Origin: an uncultured Eubacteriales bacterium
Lineage (GTDB): Bacteria > Bacillota > Clostridia > Oscillospirales > Oscillospiraceae
Direction: 5' to 3'
DNA length: 64,000 bases
Assembly: GCA_949296115.1 (NCBI GenBank)
Contig: CASFNR010000003.1
Span: 1-64,000 of the forward strand
Shown here: positions 23,585-32,643 of the stretch, piece after piece
Layout: every line of letters begins with the position of its first letter
Position numbering within the stretch: the stretch's first letter is position 1
Translations under genes and position numbers: made by a program
The notes under the pieces: generated by a model
The model's input: the letters and a program-made list of their open reading frames with translations, nothing else
What the model was told of the DNA's origin: nothing
The model's database searches: none

Positions 23585-25900
23585 TTATCTTTCGTAGTCC
23601 CGGTTGGGCTGTTTTTTTCTGGGTTCCGGCTGGTGTCTGGCAGGCGGTTTTTGCACCGGCGGTTCCAGCTTTCTCTCGTCCTCCCGGAGCAAATGATCCA
23701 CATCCTGCTGAGCTTCCATCATAGTGATAGCACTGTACTGCTTCCCATGGGCTTGCTGCAATCTATCTCTTGCATCCTGGGTGTAGGTCTTGCGCAGGGT
23801 CTGTCGCTGGGTATGAAGTTCGGCCTTGTCCACGCTCTCTGCCTCCCCGGTCAGCTCCCGGAACTGAGCCAGTGCCGCATCCAACTCGGCTTGGTACTTC
23901 GCTTCGGTCTGCTCCAACCGCTGCAATGAGCTTTCCATGGATGCCACCCACTGCTTCACTTCCTTCATGCCGTCATCGTCAGTCTTGTCGAAGCGGCTGA
24001 GAATCATAGACTTTTCACTTCGTAGCTCCTCGATGTCCTCGGAGAGCTTTGCGATCCTCTTTGCCAGCTCCCGCTGTTTGATGATGTTCAGTGCAGAGGT
24101 TGCTTTCTTTTCATCCAGTAGCCCCTTCCGCTCCCGGCTTAAGGTTTTGATTTGACCCACAATGTCGGAATACTGCCGCAGCACCAGCATCACATTTGCC
24201 AGGGTGTTTTTGATGCTGCGCCGGTTGGCTTTGGTATGCAGGATCTGATACCGGAAGATCAGCATATTCCGCCGCACCGTTTCCATGGCTTCCGCAAGGG
24301 CGGGCACCGTATTCTTGACCGCCTTTGCGATCTTTTCATAGATACTTCGCAACTCCCGCAGCAGCTTGTTGTCTGCTTTGATCCGCCGATTCAATTCACA
24401 CCGGTCAGCGATAAATCCCTGCTGTTCCATGGCTCTTGCGGTCACACCCTCATGGATGGTAGGCTGCTCCAGAATGCCACGCTCCGCATGGCTGCGGTGA
24501 TCGATCCGTGCTTCTGCTCCCACCCGTTCCAAATATCTGTTGGTCACATCTGCCCAGGCAGAGCGCCACAGCACCAACTGTTCATCGCTGTTCCACCGGG
24601 CGGCGATAGGATTCTGCCGCCCGAAGCGGGTGCTTTTGGGCGTCTTGGATGCCCGTTCATATCCCGCCGCTTCCGCAGCGGAAGGAGCCATATATTCCTT
24701 TTTCCTACCGACCTTGTACTGGTATTGCTTCTCCCAGCCTTCCTTCTGAGCCTGCTTGAACTCCGCTCCGGTGAAGCCCATTTCCTCGCCATCCCGGATG
24801 CACAGATATAGCCTTGCCGCCAGTTCTACGGCGAAGGTATGTCCGTGGAGCAAATCAATAATCTGGATGATTTCATCCTGCTTTTTCTCCGTTTCCGGGA
24901 AGAACTTGCCCATCAGTTCCACCAAGGTGTCCGGGTTCAATTCACCCACCTCAAGCGAGATATGATTCTCATATCGGCTGCGGGTGGTGAATAGAATTCT
25001 GCAACGGTACTTCAGCATCACATCCAGGAACTGATCCTGGGATACGGTGACATTGAAATTATCCACGATCAGCAGCGTATCTTCCCGCAGACTGCGCAGA
25101 AAGCGGTTATGCCGCTTGAACCTGGTATCGTCACTTTCGTCCGGCAGATCGTCCGCAAAGTCAAGATCAATCACCGCCTGCTTCAGATCTCCGAGGTAGT
25201 TGACATAGATGACATTGGTGTACTCTTTGCCGTACTGTTTTGCATACGCCTTTGCAAGCTCACTCTTACCAATACCGGGAATGCCATGCAGAAAAACCTT
25301 GCTGTGATCTACCATCAGCGCATGGAGCTGTTCCACCTCCTGTTCCCGCCCAAGGAACCACCGGCAAGGCCGGGGAATGTCGGTATCGAAAATATAGTCC
25401 ACCACTGCTGGGGACAGATTGCCCGGTGTCAGAAGCTGCTTCTTCCGTACATCACGCTTCTCGAAACGAAGCTGCATAGCAAGGCATAGGATTTCCATGA
25501 TGAAGATTGCTTCATCGTTATCGTCCTCGAATGTATAGCCGTCCGTCAGTTCCATTTTCTTTTGCGGGGACACATTGGGAGCCTGTAGCACAAGGTCATA
25601 CAGTTCCTGAGCTGCCATGGCGCTGTCCGGCATGATAGGCAGTAACCGCTCTTTAATTCTCCGAACCAGCTTCCATTGATTATCTTTCTCCTGGTAGAAG
25701 CTTATAATCGTGGGACTCAACCGTGCCAAGCCATTGATCCACCGGCAGACCTGTCCCTGGTCAAATTCCATTGCCGTCTGGGGACTGAATCCCAGATCCA
25801 TAAACAGTGAATCCAAAAAATCAGCCTGATTGCCAAAGTTTTCATCGGGGATATTGCGCCGTAGCACCGTCATCACCGATGCAAAATCCAATCGTTCCAT
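23585..25900 (-). CDS. In-frame fusion: NB-ARC/STAND ATPase N-terminus to MobA/MobL relaxase C-terminus
   Basis: Residues 1 to about 363 are a STAND-type protein: helical N-terminal domain, Walker A LHGIPGIGKSE (204-214), Walker B TLLIVD (275-280), LFTTRSRY (303-310) and HGHTFAVELAARL (352-364). The TPR repeats that usually follow are missing. From about residue 365 the protein matches the C-terminal half of MobA/MobL relaxases: WEKQYQYKVGRKKEYM, SKTPKSTRFGRQNPIA, RIDHRSHAERG, EQPTIHEG, then a coiled coil to about 720 and a basic proline-rich tail. The relaxase catalytic domain (HxH motif) is absent. The reading frame is intact across 771 codons. GGGAGTG precedes ATG 25900. It is either a real chimeric gene or a deletion/assembly junction near 24,808. 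Confidence 0.8.
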   Translation of the reverse strand: MERLDFASVMTVLRRNIPDENFGNQADFLDSLFMDLGFSPQTAMEFDQGQVCRWINGLARLSPTIISFYQEKDNQWKLVRRIKERLLPIMPDSAMAAQELYDLVLQAPNVSPQKKMELTDGYTFEDDNDEAIFIMEILCLAMQLRFEKRDVRKKQLLTPGNLSPAVVDYIFDTDIPRPCRWFLGREQEVEQLHALMVDHSKVFLHGIPGIGKSELAKAYAKQYGKEYTNVIYVNYLGDLKQAVIDLDFADDLPDESDDTRFKRHNRFLRSLREDTLLIVDNFNVTVSQDQFLDVMLKYRCRILFTTRSRYENHISLEVGELNPDTLVELMGKFFPETEKKQDEIIQIIDLLHGHTFAVELAARLYLCIRDGEEMGFTGAEFKQAQKEGWEKQYQYKVGRKKEYMAPSAAEAAGYERASKTPKSTRFGRQNPIAARWNSDEQLVLWRSAWADVTNRYLERVGAEARIDHRSHAERGILEQPTIHEGVTARAMEQQGFIADRCELNRRIKADNKLLRELRSIYEKIAKAVKNTVPALAEAMETVRRNMLIFRYQILHTKANRRSIKNTLANVMLVLRQYSDIVGQIKTLSRERKGLLDEKKATSALNIIKQRELAKRIAKLSEDIEELRSEKSMILSRFDKTDDDGMKEVKQWVASMESSLQRLEQTEAKYQAELDAALAQFRELTGEAESVDKAELHTQRQTLRKTYTQDARDRLQQAHGKQYSAITMMEAQQDVDHLLREDERKLEPPVQKPPARHQPEPRKKQPNRDYER

Positions 25901-26133
25901 TTCTTCACTCCCTTTTGCTCAATTTCCGCTCAATTGGCGTTCAATGCAAACCTCCTGCGTTTCCCTTATAATAAGGGTACAAAAACACCTTAGATGACTC
26001 CAGTATACATTCTTCTCCAGAAAATGTGTAAACAAAGTTCAAACATATTTTCGATAAGAAGCGACAGCAATCGACATCTTAGGTTTTCCAGTATTCCGGG
26101 CAAGTGCCCAAGGAGGTGACCGTTATCCGAAGC

Positions 26134-26331
26134 ATGGCGCCGATCAACTTGATCGTGTATTACCCCAAAACCGAAGAAGGCCAGTTAGAGCTGGCGAAAC
26201 GGGTGTCCGATGTCCACGCCACAGCAGTAACCCAGCGGATCAAATCGCTGAACTGCCCCACAAGCCAGAAACTGGAGCTTTTGGATGCGGTTATCGAAAC
26301 CGTTAAAGAAAGAAGCAGGGAACAGACTTGA
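26134..26331 (+). CDS. Small conserved element protein (65 aa)
   Basis: MAPINLIVYYPKTEEGQLEL followed by a helical region with CPTSQKLELLDAV resembles small genes found beside regulators in clostridial mobilizable elements. The function is unknown. AAGGAGGTGA lies at 26109-26118, which is far (about 15 bases) from ATG 26134, while GTG 26104 lies before it, so the true start is uncertain. It faces the XRE gene on the other strand. Confidence 0.55.
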   Translation: MAPINLIVYYPKTEEGQLELAKRVSDVHATAVTQRIKSLNCPTSQKLELLDAVIETVKERSREQT

Positions 26332-26355
26332 TGGAAAGTCTATTCCCTGCTATTT

Positions 26356-26784
26356 CTATGCCCTACCCTTAAAATGCCGCTCCCAGCATTTTATGCTGAT
26401 AACCTTTCTGCCACTCTCCCATTCCTGCAAACAGCGGACAGGTATGCCCATTTTCCTTGCAAATGGTTTCTTGCCCAGGCCAAAAGATTCCCGGTATGCC
26501 CGGATGCGGATGGCTTGTCCATCGTAAAGGAAGTGGTTGAATTCATCCAAGAAATCTGTTACCGGAACGTCATAGAACTGCGCCAGTCGCTCTACCTTCT
26601 CCGGATCAATATGTTGTGTGAAGCCTTCCTCAATGGCCTTGTAAACACTGTGGGTCATTCCCACCTTGTCCGCAACCTCCACCTGCATCAAGCCCTTACT
26701 GTGTCTGCACCAGCGGAGCCTGTCCGGGACACTTTCAATTTCTTCGTATCTGCGATACCGCTGATTGAACTGGGTAGCCTCCAA
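26356..26784 (-). CDS. Tandem-HTH XRE family regulator at the sigK junction
   Basis: Two helix-turn-helix units are visible: SVPDRLRWCRHSKGLMQVEV.. with YDVPVTDFLDEFNHFLYDGQ, then IRIRAYRESFGLGKKPFARK.. and RCLQEWESGRKVISIKCWER. This is a known arrangement of regulators in integrative elements. The start is uncertain: TTG 26784 is a guess. The frame stays open upstream through the junction with sigK at about 26,969, so transcription and even translation from sigK could enter it. It is the last element gene before sigK. Confidence 0.6.
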   Translation of the reverse strand: MEATQFNQRYRRYEEIESVPDRLRWCRHSKGLMQVEVADKVGMTHSVYKAIEEGFTQHIDPEKVERLAQFYDVPVTDFLDEFNHFLYDGQAIRIRAYRESFGLGKKPFARKMGIPVRCLQEWESGRKVISIKCWERHFKGRA

Positions 26785-26915
26785 AATCTTCCGTGGGGCG
26801 CACAGTACGAAACTATGTATGTATAGAGGTGCATACCTTACAATAGAATTCTGTGTCTGGGAAAGGACATACAAATCAACCGACAACCGGTCCAAAATGC
26901 GCCAAACGGGCCGTT

Positions 26916-27293
26916 TTAAGCCTTGGGGTGCAAGCTGCCAACTCTTAAAGTCGCTGGTGTGAGGGTAGCATTTTCCACGCACCGGGCGGCGTAGGTGGCG
27001 AGACGGGCGCCTTTGGAGGGGTCAAAGGTGCTGATGCCCTTCATCAGCCCGATGGTGCCGATGGAAATCAGGTCCTCCTGGTCGGAGGTCTGGGCATAGT
27101 ATTTTTTCATAATGTGGGCCACCAGACGCAGATTCCGTTCAATGAGAATATTCCGGGCATCCAGGTCCCCCGCCTTGGCCAGGGCCAGATAATGGGCCTC
27201 CTCCTGGGCGGATAAGGGCTTGGGGAAAGAGCCGGTATTCAGCTGCAAAGCGTACAGCAGGGTGCTCAGCATCAGCCATGTGGTTGTGAGCAT
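26916..27293 (-). pseudogene. sigK: RNA polymerase sigma-K, N-terminal half interrupted by accessory DNA
   Basis: From ATG 27293 (GGAGGTGG upstream) the protein reads as sigma-K region 2: FPKPLSAQEEAHYLALAKAG, IERNLRLVAHIMKKYYAQ, DLISIGTIGLMKGISTFDPS, LATYAARCVEN. Homology stops after the codons for GluAsn at about 26,969, where sigma-K should continue EILM. After 13 foreign codons the frame ends. In B. subtilis the skin element interrupts sigK at this same ENEI position and is excised by the SpoIVCA serine recombinase during sporulation. The C-terminal half is not found in this window, so excision cannot be confirmed. Sigma-K drives late mother-cell gene expression. Confidence 0.85.
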
Positions 27294-27339
27294 ACAATCC
27301 ACCTCCACTGCAACTGTATTCGCCCTTGCTCGTCCCGTT

Positions 27340-27356
27340 TCCGGAAAATTTCCGGA
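27340..27356. promoter_or_regulatory. Perfect palindrome upstream of sigK
   Basis: TCCGGAAAATTTCCGGA, 8-bp arms around one central base, 46 bases before the sigK start codon. It is a candidate operator for a dimeric regulator of sigK. Confidence 0.45.
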
Positions 27357-27384
27357 CAAGGATGGAAACCTGGAGAAAAATTAA

Positions 27385-27407
27385 GCGGAGACCGGTCCGG
27401 TCTCCGC
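27385..27407 (-). terminator. Terminator of the ABC exporter operon
   Basis: GCGGAGACCGG/CCGGTCTCCGC stem followed on the minus strand by TTAATTTTT, 7 bases after the stop codon of the 27414 gene. It insulates sigK from the exporter operon. Confidence 0.8.
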
Positions 27408-27413
27408 TTTCGC

Positions 27414-29282
27414 TCACGGGTTTTCCGTATAGTACTGGGCCTGGGCGTGCCAGAGCTGGGAATACTTGCCGGCGGGGTCAGAGAGCAGGCCCTCGTGGCT
27501 GCCCAGCTGAACCAGCTGCCCCTGGTCAAACACAGCAATCTCATCGCAGAATTTGCAGGAGGACAGCCGGTGGCTGATGAAAATGGCGGTTTTGTCCGTG
27601 ACAATGGCGTTGAATTTGCTGTAGATTTCCGCCTCGGCGATGGGGTCCAGGGCGGCGGTGGGCTCGTCCAGGATGATGAAGGGGGCGTCCTTGTACAGCG
27701 CCCGGGCAATGGCGATTTTCTGGGCCTCGCCGCCGGAGACCTCCACCCCGTTTTCTCCGAAGCCCTTGTAGAGCTGGGTATCCAGACCCTGGGGCAGGGT
27801 GTCCAGCCGTTCGCCGAAGCCGGCGTCAATCAGGGCCTTGCGTACTTTTTCCCGGTCGTATTCCATGGCACCGGCCACGTTGCTGCCCAGACTCTGGGAA
27901 ATCAGCTGGAAGTCCTGAAAGACCACGGAGAAAATCCCCATGTAATCCTGATAGTTGTACTTCCGGATGTCGATGCCGTTGAGGAGAATCTGTCCTTCCT
28001 GGGGGTCGTACAGCCGGCACAGAAGCTTGATGAAGGTGGTCTTGCCGGAACCGTTTTCCCCCACAATGGCCAGCCGCTTTCCAATCTGGAATTTCAGGGA
28101 TACGTTCTTCAGCGCCCAGTTATCTGAACCGGGATAGCGGAAGGAGACATTCCGGAACTCCACCTCGTAGCGGCGGTCGGAGCGCTTCTCCGTGGTCAGA
28201 CTGCCCTGGTACATGTTGTTGGGCATATCCAGGAACTGATAGGTCTGCTCCAGGTAGACGGTGTTGGTTCTCATTTCCCCTATTTTTGTCCAAACGCCGT
28301 AGACATTCACAGCCAGGGCGGTGACGGCCCCCACATACTGGGTAATTTCACCCACACCAAAAGCGCCGCCCCAGGCTTTCAGACATACAAACAGGTAGAC
28401 AAAACCGGTAAGAATGACAGGGACGGCCTGACTGAACCCTGTATACAGTCCCATTCTGCCCTTTGCCATTGTTCCGATGGGACCGTCAGCCCCGAAAGGG
28501 GAGTCACCGCCCCAATAGGCATCTACCAAATCCTGCTGATGATACATCCGCATGTCACCGGCACGGTCCTTTTTCAGTCCGATAAAACCATAGAAGGTGA
28601 ACAGGCGGTTGCCCAAAGTAGCGTCCTGCGCCGCAGAGGACCAGCACTCCAAGGTCTTGTTCTCCAACACTCCCGCCAGGGCACTGATGGCAAGGAGCAT
28701 CAGCGCCAAAACGAGAATAAACAGGGGGCTGTTGAGAATGGTCAGCCACCCGGCATTCTCCGGAACGGACCGGGTAAACAATGTCACGGTCAATGCAATT
28801 CCGCTTAAAATGCCGAAAATCCCCTGCAGGCTGTCCTGATAGATTCCGGTTGTCAGCATCAGCCCCCAGTTGGACCAATTTTCATTCTGCTGAATCTGGG
28901 CACGGAGGTCCTGGGTCTCCTGCTTGTCCAAATCTGCGTAGTCCAGGTGATACATCTTCCGGGCGAACAGAATTTCTTTGCGCCCGTACAAGTCATCCAG
29001 CAGTGTTTCTTCCCGCTGATAGAGAACCGCTTTCAGAAGATTCAGCAGGCCAATGACGCCCACCGTGATGGCAACCCATGTCCACAGGGACTGTGCCTGT
29101 CGGGCGCCCGCCAGTTCGCGCAGGATTCTGGCGGAGCAAAACACGGAAGCATAGGGGATCACTGCTGTTATCAAGCTGAGGAGTGTCAAAACGGGAAAAT
29201 ATTTCGGTCCCACACTGTGCAGCAGCTTTACGGAACGAAGGTGCTGTTTCAGCGCATATCCGGCGGTTATTTTCTTTTCCAT
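27414..29282 (-). CDS. ABC exporter, fused membrane and ATPase domains (second subunit)
   Basis: This 622-aa type IV ABC half-transporter has membrane segments in residues about 25-330 and a nucleotide-binding domain (about 385-615) with Walker A GENGSGKTT, signature VSGGEAQK (Ser-Gly-Gly present), Walker B FIILDEPTAALDP and the His-switch SHRL. Its ATG overlaps the stop of the preceding homologue by one base, so the pair probably forms a heterodimer. The substrate is unknown; a peptide or lipid is plausible given the kinase/LytTR genes next door. Confidence 0.85.
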   Translation of the reverse strand: MEKKITAGYALKQHLRSVKLLHSVGPKYFPVLTLLSLITAVIPYASVFCSARILRELAGARQAQSLWTWVAITVGVIGLLNLLKAVLYQREETLLDDLYGRKEILFARKMYHLDYADLDKQETQDLRAQIQQNENWSNWGLMLTTGIYQDSLQGIFGILSGIALTVTLFTRSVPENAGWLTILNSPLFILVLALMLLAISALAGVLENKTLECWSSAAQDATLGNRLFTFYGFIGLKKDRAGDMRMYHQQDLVDAYWGGDSPFGADGPIGTMAKGRMGLYTGFSQAVPVILTGFVYLFVCLKAWGGAFGVGEITQYVGAVTALAVNVYGVWTKIGEMRTNTVYLEQTYQFLDMPNNMYQGSLTTEKRSDRRYEVEFRNVSFRYPGSDNWALKNVSLKFQIGKRLAIVGENGSGKTTFIKLLCRLYDPQEGQILLNGIDIRKYNYQDYMGIFSVVFQDFQLISQSLGSNVAGAMEYDREKVRKALIDAGFGERLDTLPQGLDTQLYKGFGENGVEVSGGEAQKIAIARALYKDAPFIILDEPTAALDPIAEAEIYSKFNAIVTDKTAIFISHRLSSCKFCDEIAVFDQGQLVQLGSHEGLLSDPAGKYSQLWHAQAQYYTENP

Positions 29283-31087
29283 CAGAAGTCCCTCCCTTCC
29301 TGATAATAGCGGCTCTGAACTTCAAAGAGTTTTGCGTATTCTCCTCCCAGGGCAAGCAGGCTTTCATGGGTGCCTTCCTCTGCGATTGCGCCGTCTGCAA
29401 GCAGGATGATCCGGTCACAAAAACGGGTGGAGGCCAGACGGTGGGAGATGAACAGGGCGGTTTTACCCGTTGTCATGTCGTTGTATTTTCTGTAAATATC
29501 GTTTTCTGCCAGGGGGTCCAGGGCGGCGGTGGGTTCATCCAGTATCAGCATGGGGGCATCCTTGTAGAGAGCCCGGGCCAGCATCAGCCGCTGGGTCTGA
29601 CCGCCGGAGAATAATACACCGTCCAGAAAGACTTCCCGCCCCACATGGGTCTGCAGCCCCTGGGGAAGATCTGCAATGGCCTGGGTAAGACCGGCCTGCT
29701 CCAGGCATACATGGACCTTTTCGTAGTCGATGCCCTCTGCGCATTGGGCGATATTCTCTGCCACGGTTGCATCCAGAATGGAAAACTCCTGGAACACGGC
29801 GGAGAACAATTTGTAGTATTCTTCCCGGTTAAACTCCCGGACATCGCAGCCATTGAGCAGCACGTTCCCCTCTGTGGGGTCCAGAAGTCCGCACAGAAGC
29901 TTCACCAGAGTGGATTTACCGGCGCCATTCAGGCCGACAATGGCCAATTTTTCACCGGCATGAATTGTCAGGCTCAGGTGGTGAATGGTATCTTCCTGGG
30001 CGCCGTCATAGCGAAAACACACATCCTGCAGTTTCAGTTCATAGGTTTTTGCCGCAGGAATCTCTCTGCCGCCTGCAAACCGGAAGGACTCCGGGAACTC
30101 CAGAAACTCCCGGACAATTGAAAGATCCAGACTTTCCTTGTGAAGGGCAAGGCTTTCTTCCAGGATTCCCATGACCCACTGGGTAAAGGTGGAGATTGCG
30201 GTGAAATAGAGCAGGAAGGTACCCACGCTGAGATTTTCCCGGAGTGCCATCCGGATCAGAAGGAAATAGGCAATGGCATTTCTTGCCACCGTGAGAACTG
30301 CTTCTGTCACACTTGCCAGGAGTTTCACCCTTTCTGCACGGAGCCGGTAGGCCAGGTAAGCATCGTGGACACTGGCATAGAGGTCATTGAGCCAATTCTG
30401 CAAGCCGAAAATCCGAATATCCTTTGCCATGGGCAGGGACTCTGCGGTGCTGCGAATATAGCGCCTCTTGGTATGACATTGCTCCGCTTCCTCCCGATGG
30501 TCGTATTCCCAATTGTTTGCGTAGCGGGAGACCCCAAAGCCAATCACGCAGGTGGCCACCGTCACCATCAGCAGAACCGGGTCGAGATTTGACAGGATGG
30601 TCAGATACAGGGCGAACCCGCCTGCATTGGTAAGAAGTTTGGTGAGGGTATCCCAGATTTTCTCTGTTGCTTCGTCGTTGCCTTCCGCTGCCCAGTGCGC
30701 CTTGTCCCGAAGGCGAATGAAGGCGGGGTTCAGCGTATTGGGGAAGGATGTGGTATTGCACTTTTTCCCCAGAAGGCCGATGATGGCGACCCGCACATCG
30801 ATCCTGGGAAACATCTGATTCTGACTGAGATATTCCTTTGTGAAATTCAGGAAGAACAACGCTGCCGAAAACAGGGTGATGGTGGTCAGCAGCGCACTGA
30901 GAGACTGCCTGCGTTCTACCAATGTCAGAATCTGGGGCACCACATAGAGCTGGGTCAGGCTGAACAGGACTTCCAGCGAAGCGGACAGCAGCACGAACAG
31001 CAGCACCCGCCTGCGGTGCTTCCAGGCCAGGCCGCACATCCAGGCCACGTTCTGAAAGACGTTGTATTTTGGTTTTTTCGTTTCCAT
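29282..31087 (-). CDS. ABC exporter, fused membrane and ATPase domains (first subunit)
   Basis: This 601-aa half-transporter has six predicted membrane helices in residues about 20-310 and an ATPase domain (about 345-590) with Walker A GLNGAGKST, signature FSGGQTQR, Walker B LILDEPTAALDP and SHRLAS. ATG 31087 lies 6 bases after GAGGTG; the in-frame GTG nine bases earlier overlaps that site. It is the first gene of a two-gene operon. A TATGAT -10 box is visible about 22 bases before the start codon. Confidence 0.85.
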   Translation of the reverse strand: METKKPKYNVFQNVAWMCGLAWKHRRRVLLFVLLSASLEVLFSLTQLYVVPQILTLVERRQSLSALLTTITLFSAALFFLNFTKEYLSQNQMFPRIDVRVAIIGLLGKKCNTTSFPNTLNPAFIRLRDKAHWAAEGNDEATEKIWDTLTKLLTNAGGFALYLTILSNLDPVLLMVTVATCVIGFGVSRYANNWEYDHREEAEQCHTKRRYIRSTAESLPMAKDIRIFGLQNWLNDLYASVHDAYLAYRLRAERVKLLASVTEAVLTVARNAIAYFLLIRMALRENLSVGTFLLYFTAISTFTQWVMGILEESLALHKESLDLSIVREFLEFPESFRFAGGREIPAAKTYELKLQDVCFRYDGAQEDTIHHLSLTIHAGEKLAIVGLNGAGKSTLVKLLCGLLDPTEGNVLLNGCDVREFNREEYYKLFSAVFQEFSILDATVAENIAQCAEGIDYEKVHVCLEQAGLTQAIADLPQGLQTHVGREVFLDGVLFSGGQTQRLMLARALYKDAPMLILDEPTAALDPLAENDIYRKYNDMTTGKTALFISHRLASTRFCDRIILLADGAIAEEGTHESLLALGGEYAKLFEVQSRYYQEGRDF

Positions 31088-31125
31088 TCTCTTCACCTCG
31101 TGAGCCTATCATAGCACAAAAATAA

Positions 31126-31147
31126 GTCCCCGGAGCAATCCGGGGAC
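31126..31147 (-). terminator. Terminator of the histidine kinase operon
   Basis: GTCCCCGGA, loop, TCCGGGGAC, followed on the minus strand by TTATTTTT, 28 bases after the kinase stop codon. Confidence 0.75.
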
Positions 31148-31174
31148 GAATTGTGGGCTGCGGGGGATGAATTG

Positions 31175-31837
31175 TCATTCCTGGGGAATCAGAATCTCTG
31201 TGGTAAAGGCCCCGTCCTCGCTGTTGCGGCTCAGGTAGCCGTCCAGCCGGGCAACGATGCTGTCAATCCGCACCAGACCGAACCCATGGCCGTCGCCTTT
31301 GGAGGTCGGGAAAAGCCCTTTCACCTTGGAGAGCTTTCCGCCCGCCGTCAAGTTGGTGAAGGAGATGTAAAGCTGGGAGCCCTTCATGTCCATGTACACC
31401 CGGATCAGCCGCTGCTCCTCCGGCAGGGCCAGACTGGCCTCAATGGCGTTGTCGAAGAGGTTGCCCAGAATGCAGCACAAATCCAGCTCCGACATTTTCA
31501 GCTTCACCGGAATCTGGGCGTCGCAGCGGACGGTGATGGCCTTTGACCGGGCCAGGGAGATCTTGCTGTTGAGGATGGCGTCCGTCATGGGGTTGCCGGT
31601 TTTGATGACCGTATCCACCGTGTTCAGGTCGGTGTCCAGCTCGTCCAGGTACCGGCAGATGGCGTCCCAGTCGCCCTTGGCGGCGTAGGCCTTCATGGCC
31701 TGGATGTGGTTGCGGTAATCGTGCCGCCAGCCCCGAATCTGGCGGTACATATTCTCCACTTCCGCATAGTGGGTTTCCACCAGTTCCCGCTGATAGGCGG
31801 CGATGCGTTTGTCTATTTGCTTTGAGAAAAGGGACAT
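31175..31837 (-). CDS. GHKL-type sensor histidine kinase without membrane segments
   Basis: This 220-aa protein has the AgrC/VirS-like phosphoacceptor box with His39 in GWRHDYRNHIQAM, followed by an ATP-binding GHKL domain (N-box LGNLFDNAIEAS, G-box GDGHGFGLVRID). It lacks the N-terminal membrane sensor typical of the group, so it must sense a cytosolic or partner-delivered signal. ATG 31837 follows AGAGGA. It lies 13 bases after an APH-like gene that separates it from its likely partner, the LytTR response regulator at 32644. Confidence 0.85.
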   Translation of the reverse strand: MSLFSKQIDKRIAAYQRELVETHYAEVENMYRQIRGWRHDYRNHIQAMKAYAAKGDWDAICRYLDELDTDLNTVDTVIKTGNPMTDAILNSKISLARSKAITVRCDAQIPVKLKMSELDLCCILGNLFDNAIEASLALPEEQRLIRVYMDMKGSQLYISFTNLTAGGKLSKVKGLFPTSKGDGHGFGLVRIDSIVARLDGYLSRNSEDGAFTTEILIPQE

Positions 31838-31850
31838 GGATTTTCCTCTC

Positions 31851-32624
31851 TTATCCGAATATTTCAAATGCAGCTGCTGCGTTCAGCATATCAAGATCAA
31901 AATTGTCTCGCCCGTATTGATCCAGAAAATAATCTGTGTATGCTTCTGTTTTCAGATAGTATTGCAGTGACCAGATGGCCAGGTACAGATCGATATGCTT
32001 ATCTCCGGCACCAGACAGGTTAAAATCAATAAAAGCACTGAAATCATCATCCTGACAGATGACATTAGGCAGACAGGCATCCCCATGTATGAGGGTATCT
32101 GCAACAAATCTCCCCTTGTTTTCCTGCATGGTGTGCCAAGCCTCTTCCTTGGAGGATACTTTGAACCGACGCATCATCATACCCTCATCATAGCAGCCAC
32201 CGGAGAAGTCACCGTTGGCGGAATCCATATATCGCTGAAATCTGGGGGAAATTGGTGCAGCCCCGATGGGCTGGCTGTGTAATTTGCGCAGTGCAGATGC
32301 CAGTAAATTGCACACCTTTTTGGGATGAGCGAGATAATGGGTCAGGTTTTCACCGGCGGCACTTCGGGTTACCAGGTAGTCCCTGTCACATGAATAGTAG
32401 TGCACAACCTCAACACCCAGGCCCCTTGCGTGAAACTGCGCACCAAGAGAAGCCTCGGAAGCCAATTTGCCGTGGTCGTCGATCTTTATGTAGTATCCGG
32501 CATCGCAATATAATGTTCTTGCACTGGAACTGTTGCTGCGATCATAGACATTGCCTGCAAGCAAAAGTCTGTGGAGTTCTTCAGGGTAGTCCTTGATGTC
32601 AATTTCGACTTTCCGTTTCTTCAT
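31851..32624 (-). CDS. APH(3')-like aminoglycoside/antibiotic phosphotransferase family protein
   Basis: This 257-aa protein has the kinase-like fold signature of aminoglycoside 3'-phosphotransferases: LIHGDACLPN with the catalytic Asp182 and Asn187, then FSAFIDFNLSG with metal-binding Asp200, and GDKHIDLYLAIWSL. The N-lobe is short and matches APH(3') less well. It may phosphorylate an aminoglycoside or another small molecule; resistance cannot be claimed from sequence. ATG 32624 follows GAGGCG. It sits between a response regulator and a histidine kinase gene, all in one orientation. Confidence 0.8.
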   Translation of the reverse strand: MKKRKVEIDIKDYPEELHRLLLAGNVYDRSNSSSARTLYCDAGYYIKIDDHGKLASEASLGAQFHARGLGVEVVHYYSCDRDYLVTRSAAGENLTHYLAHPKKVCNLLASALRKLHSQPIGAAPISPRFQRYMDSANGDFSGGCYDEGMMMRRFKVSSKEEAWHTMQENKGRFVADTLIHGDACLPNVICQDDDFSAFIDFNLSGAGDKHIDLYLAIWSLQYYLKTEAYTDYFLDQYGRDNFDLDMLNAAAAFEIFG

Positions 32625-32643
32625 ACCGCTCGCCTCACACTTG

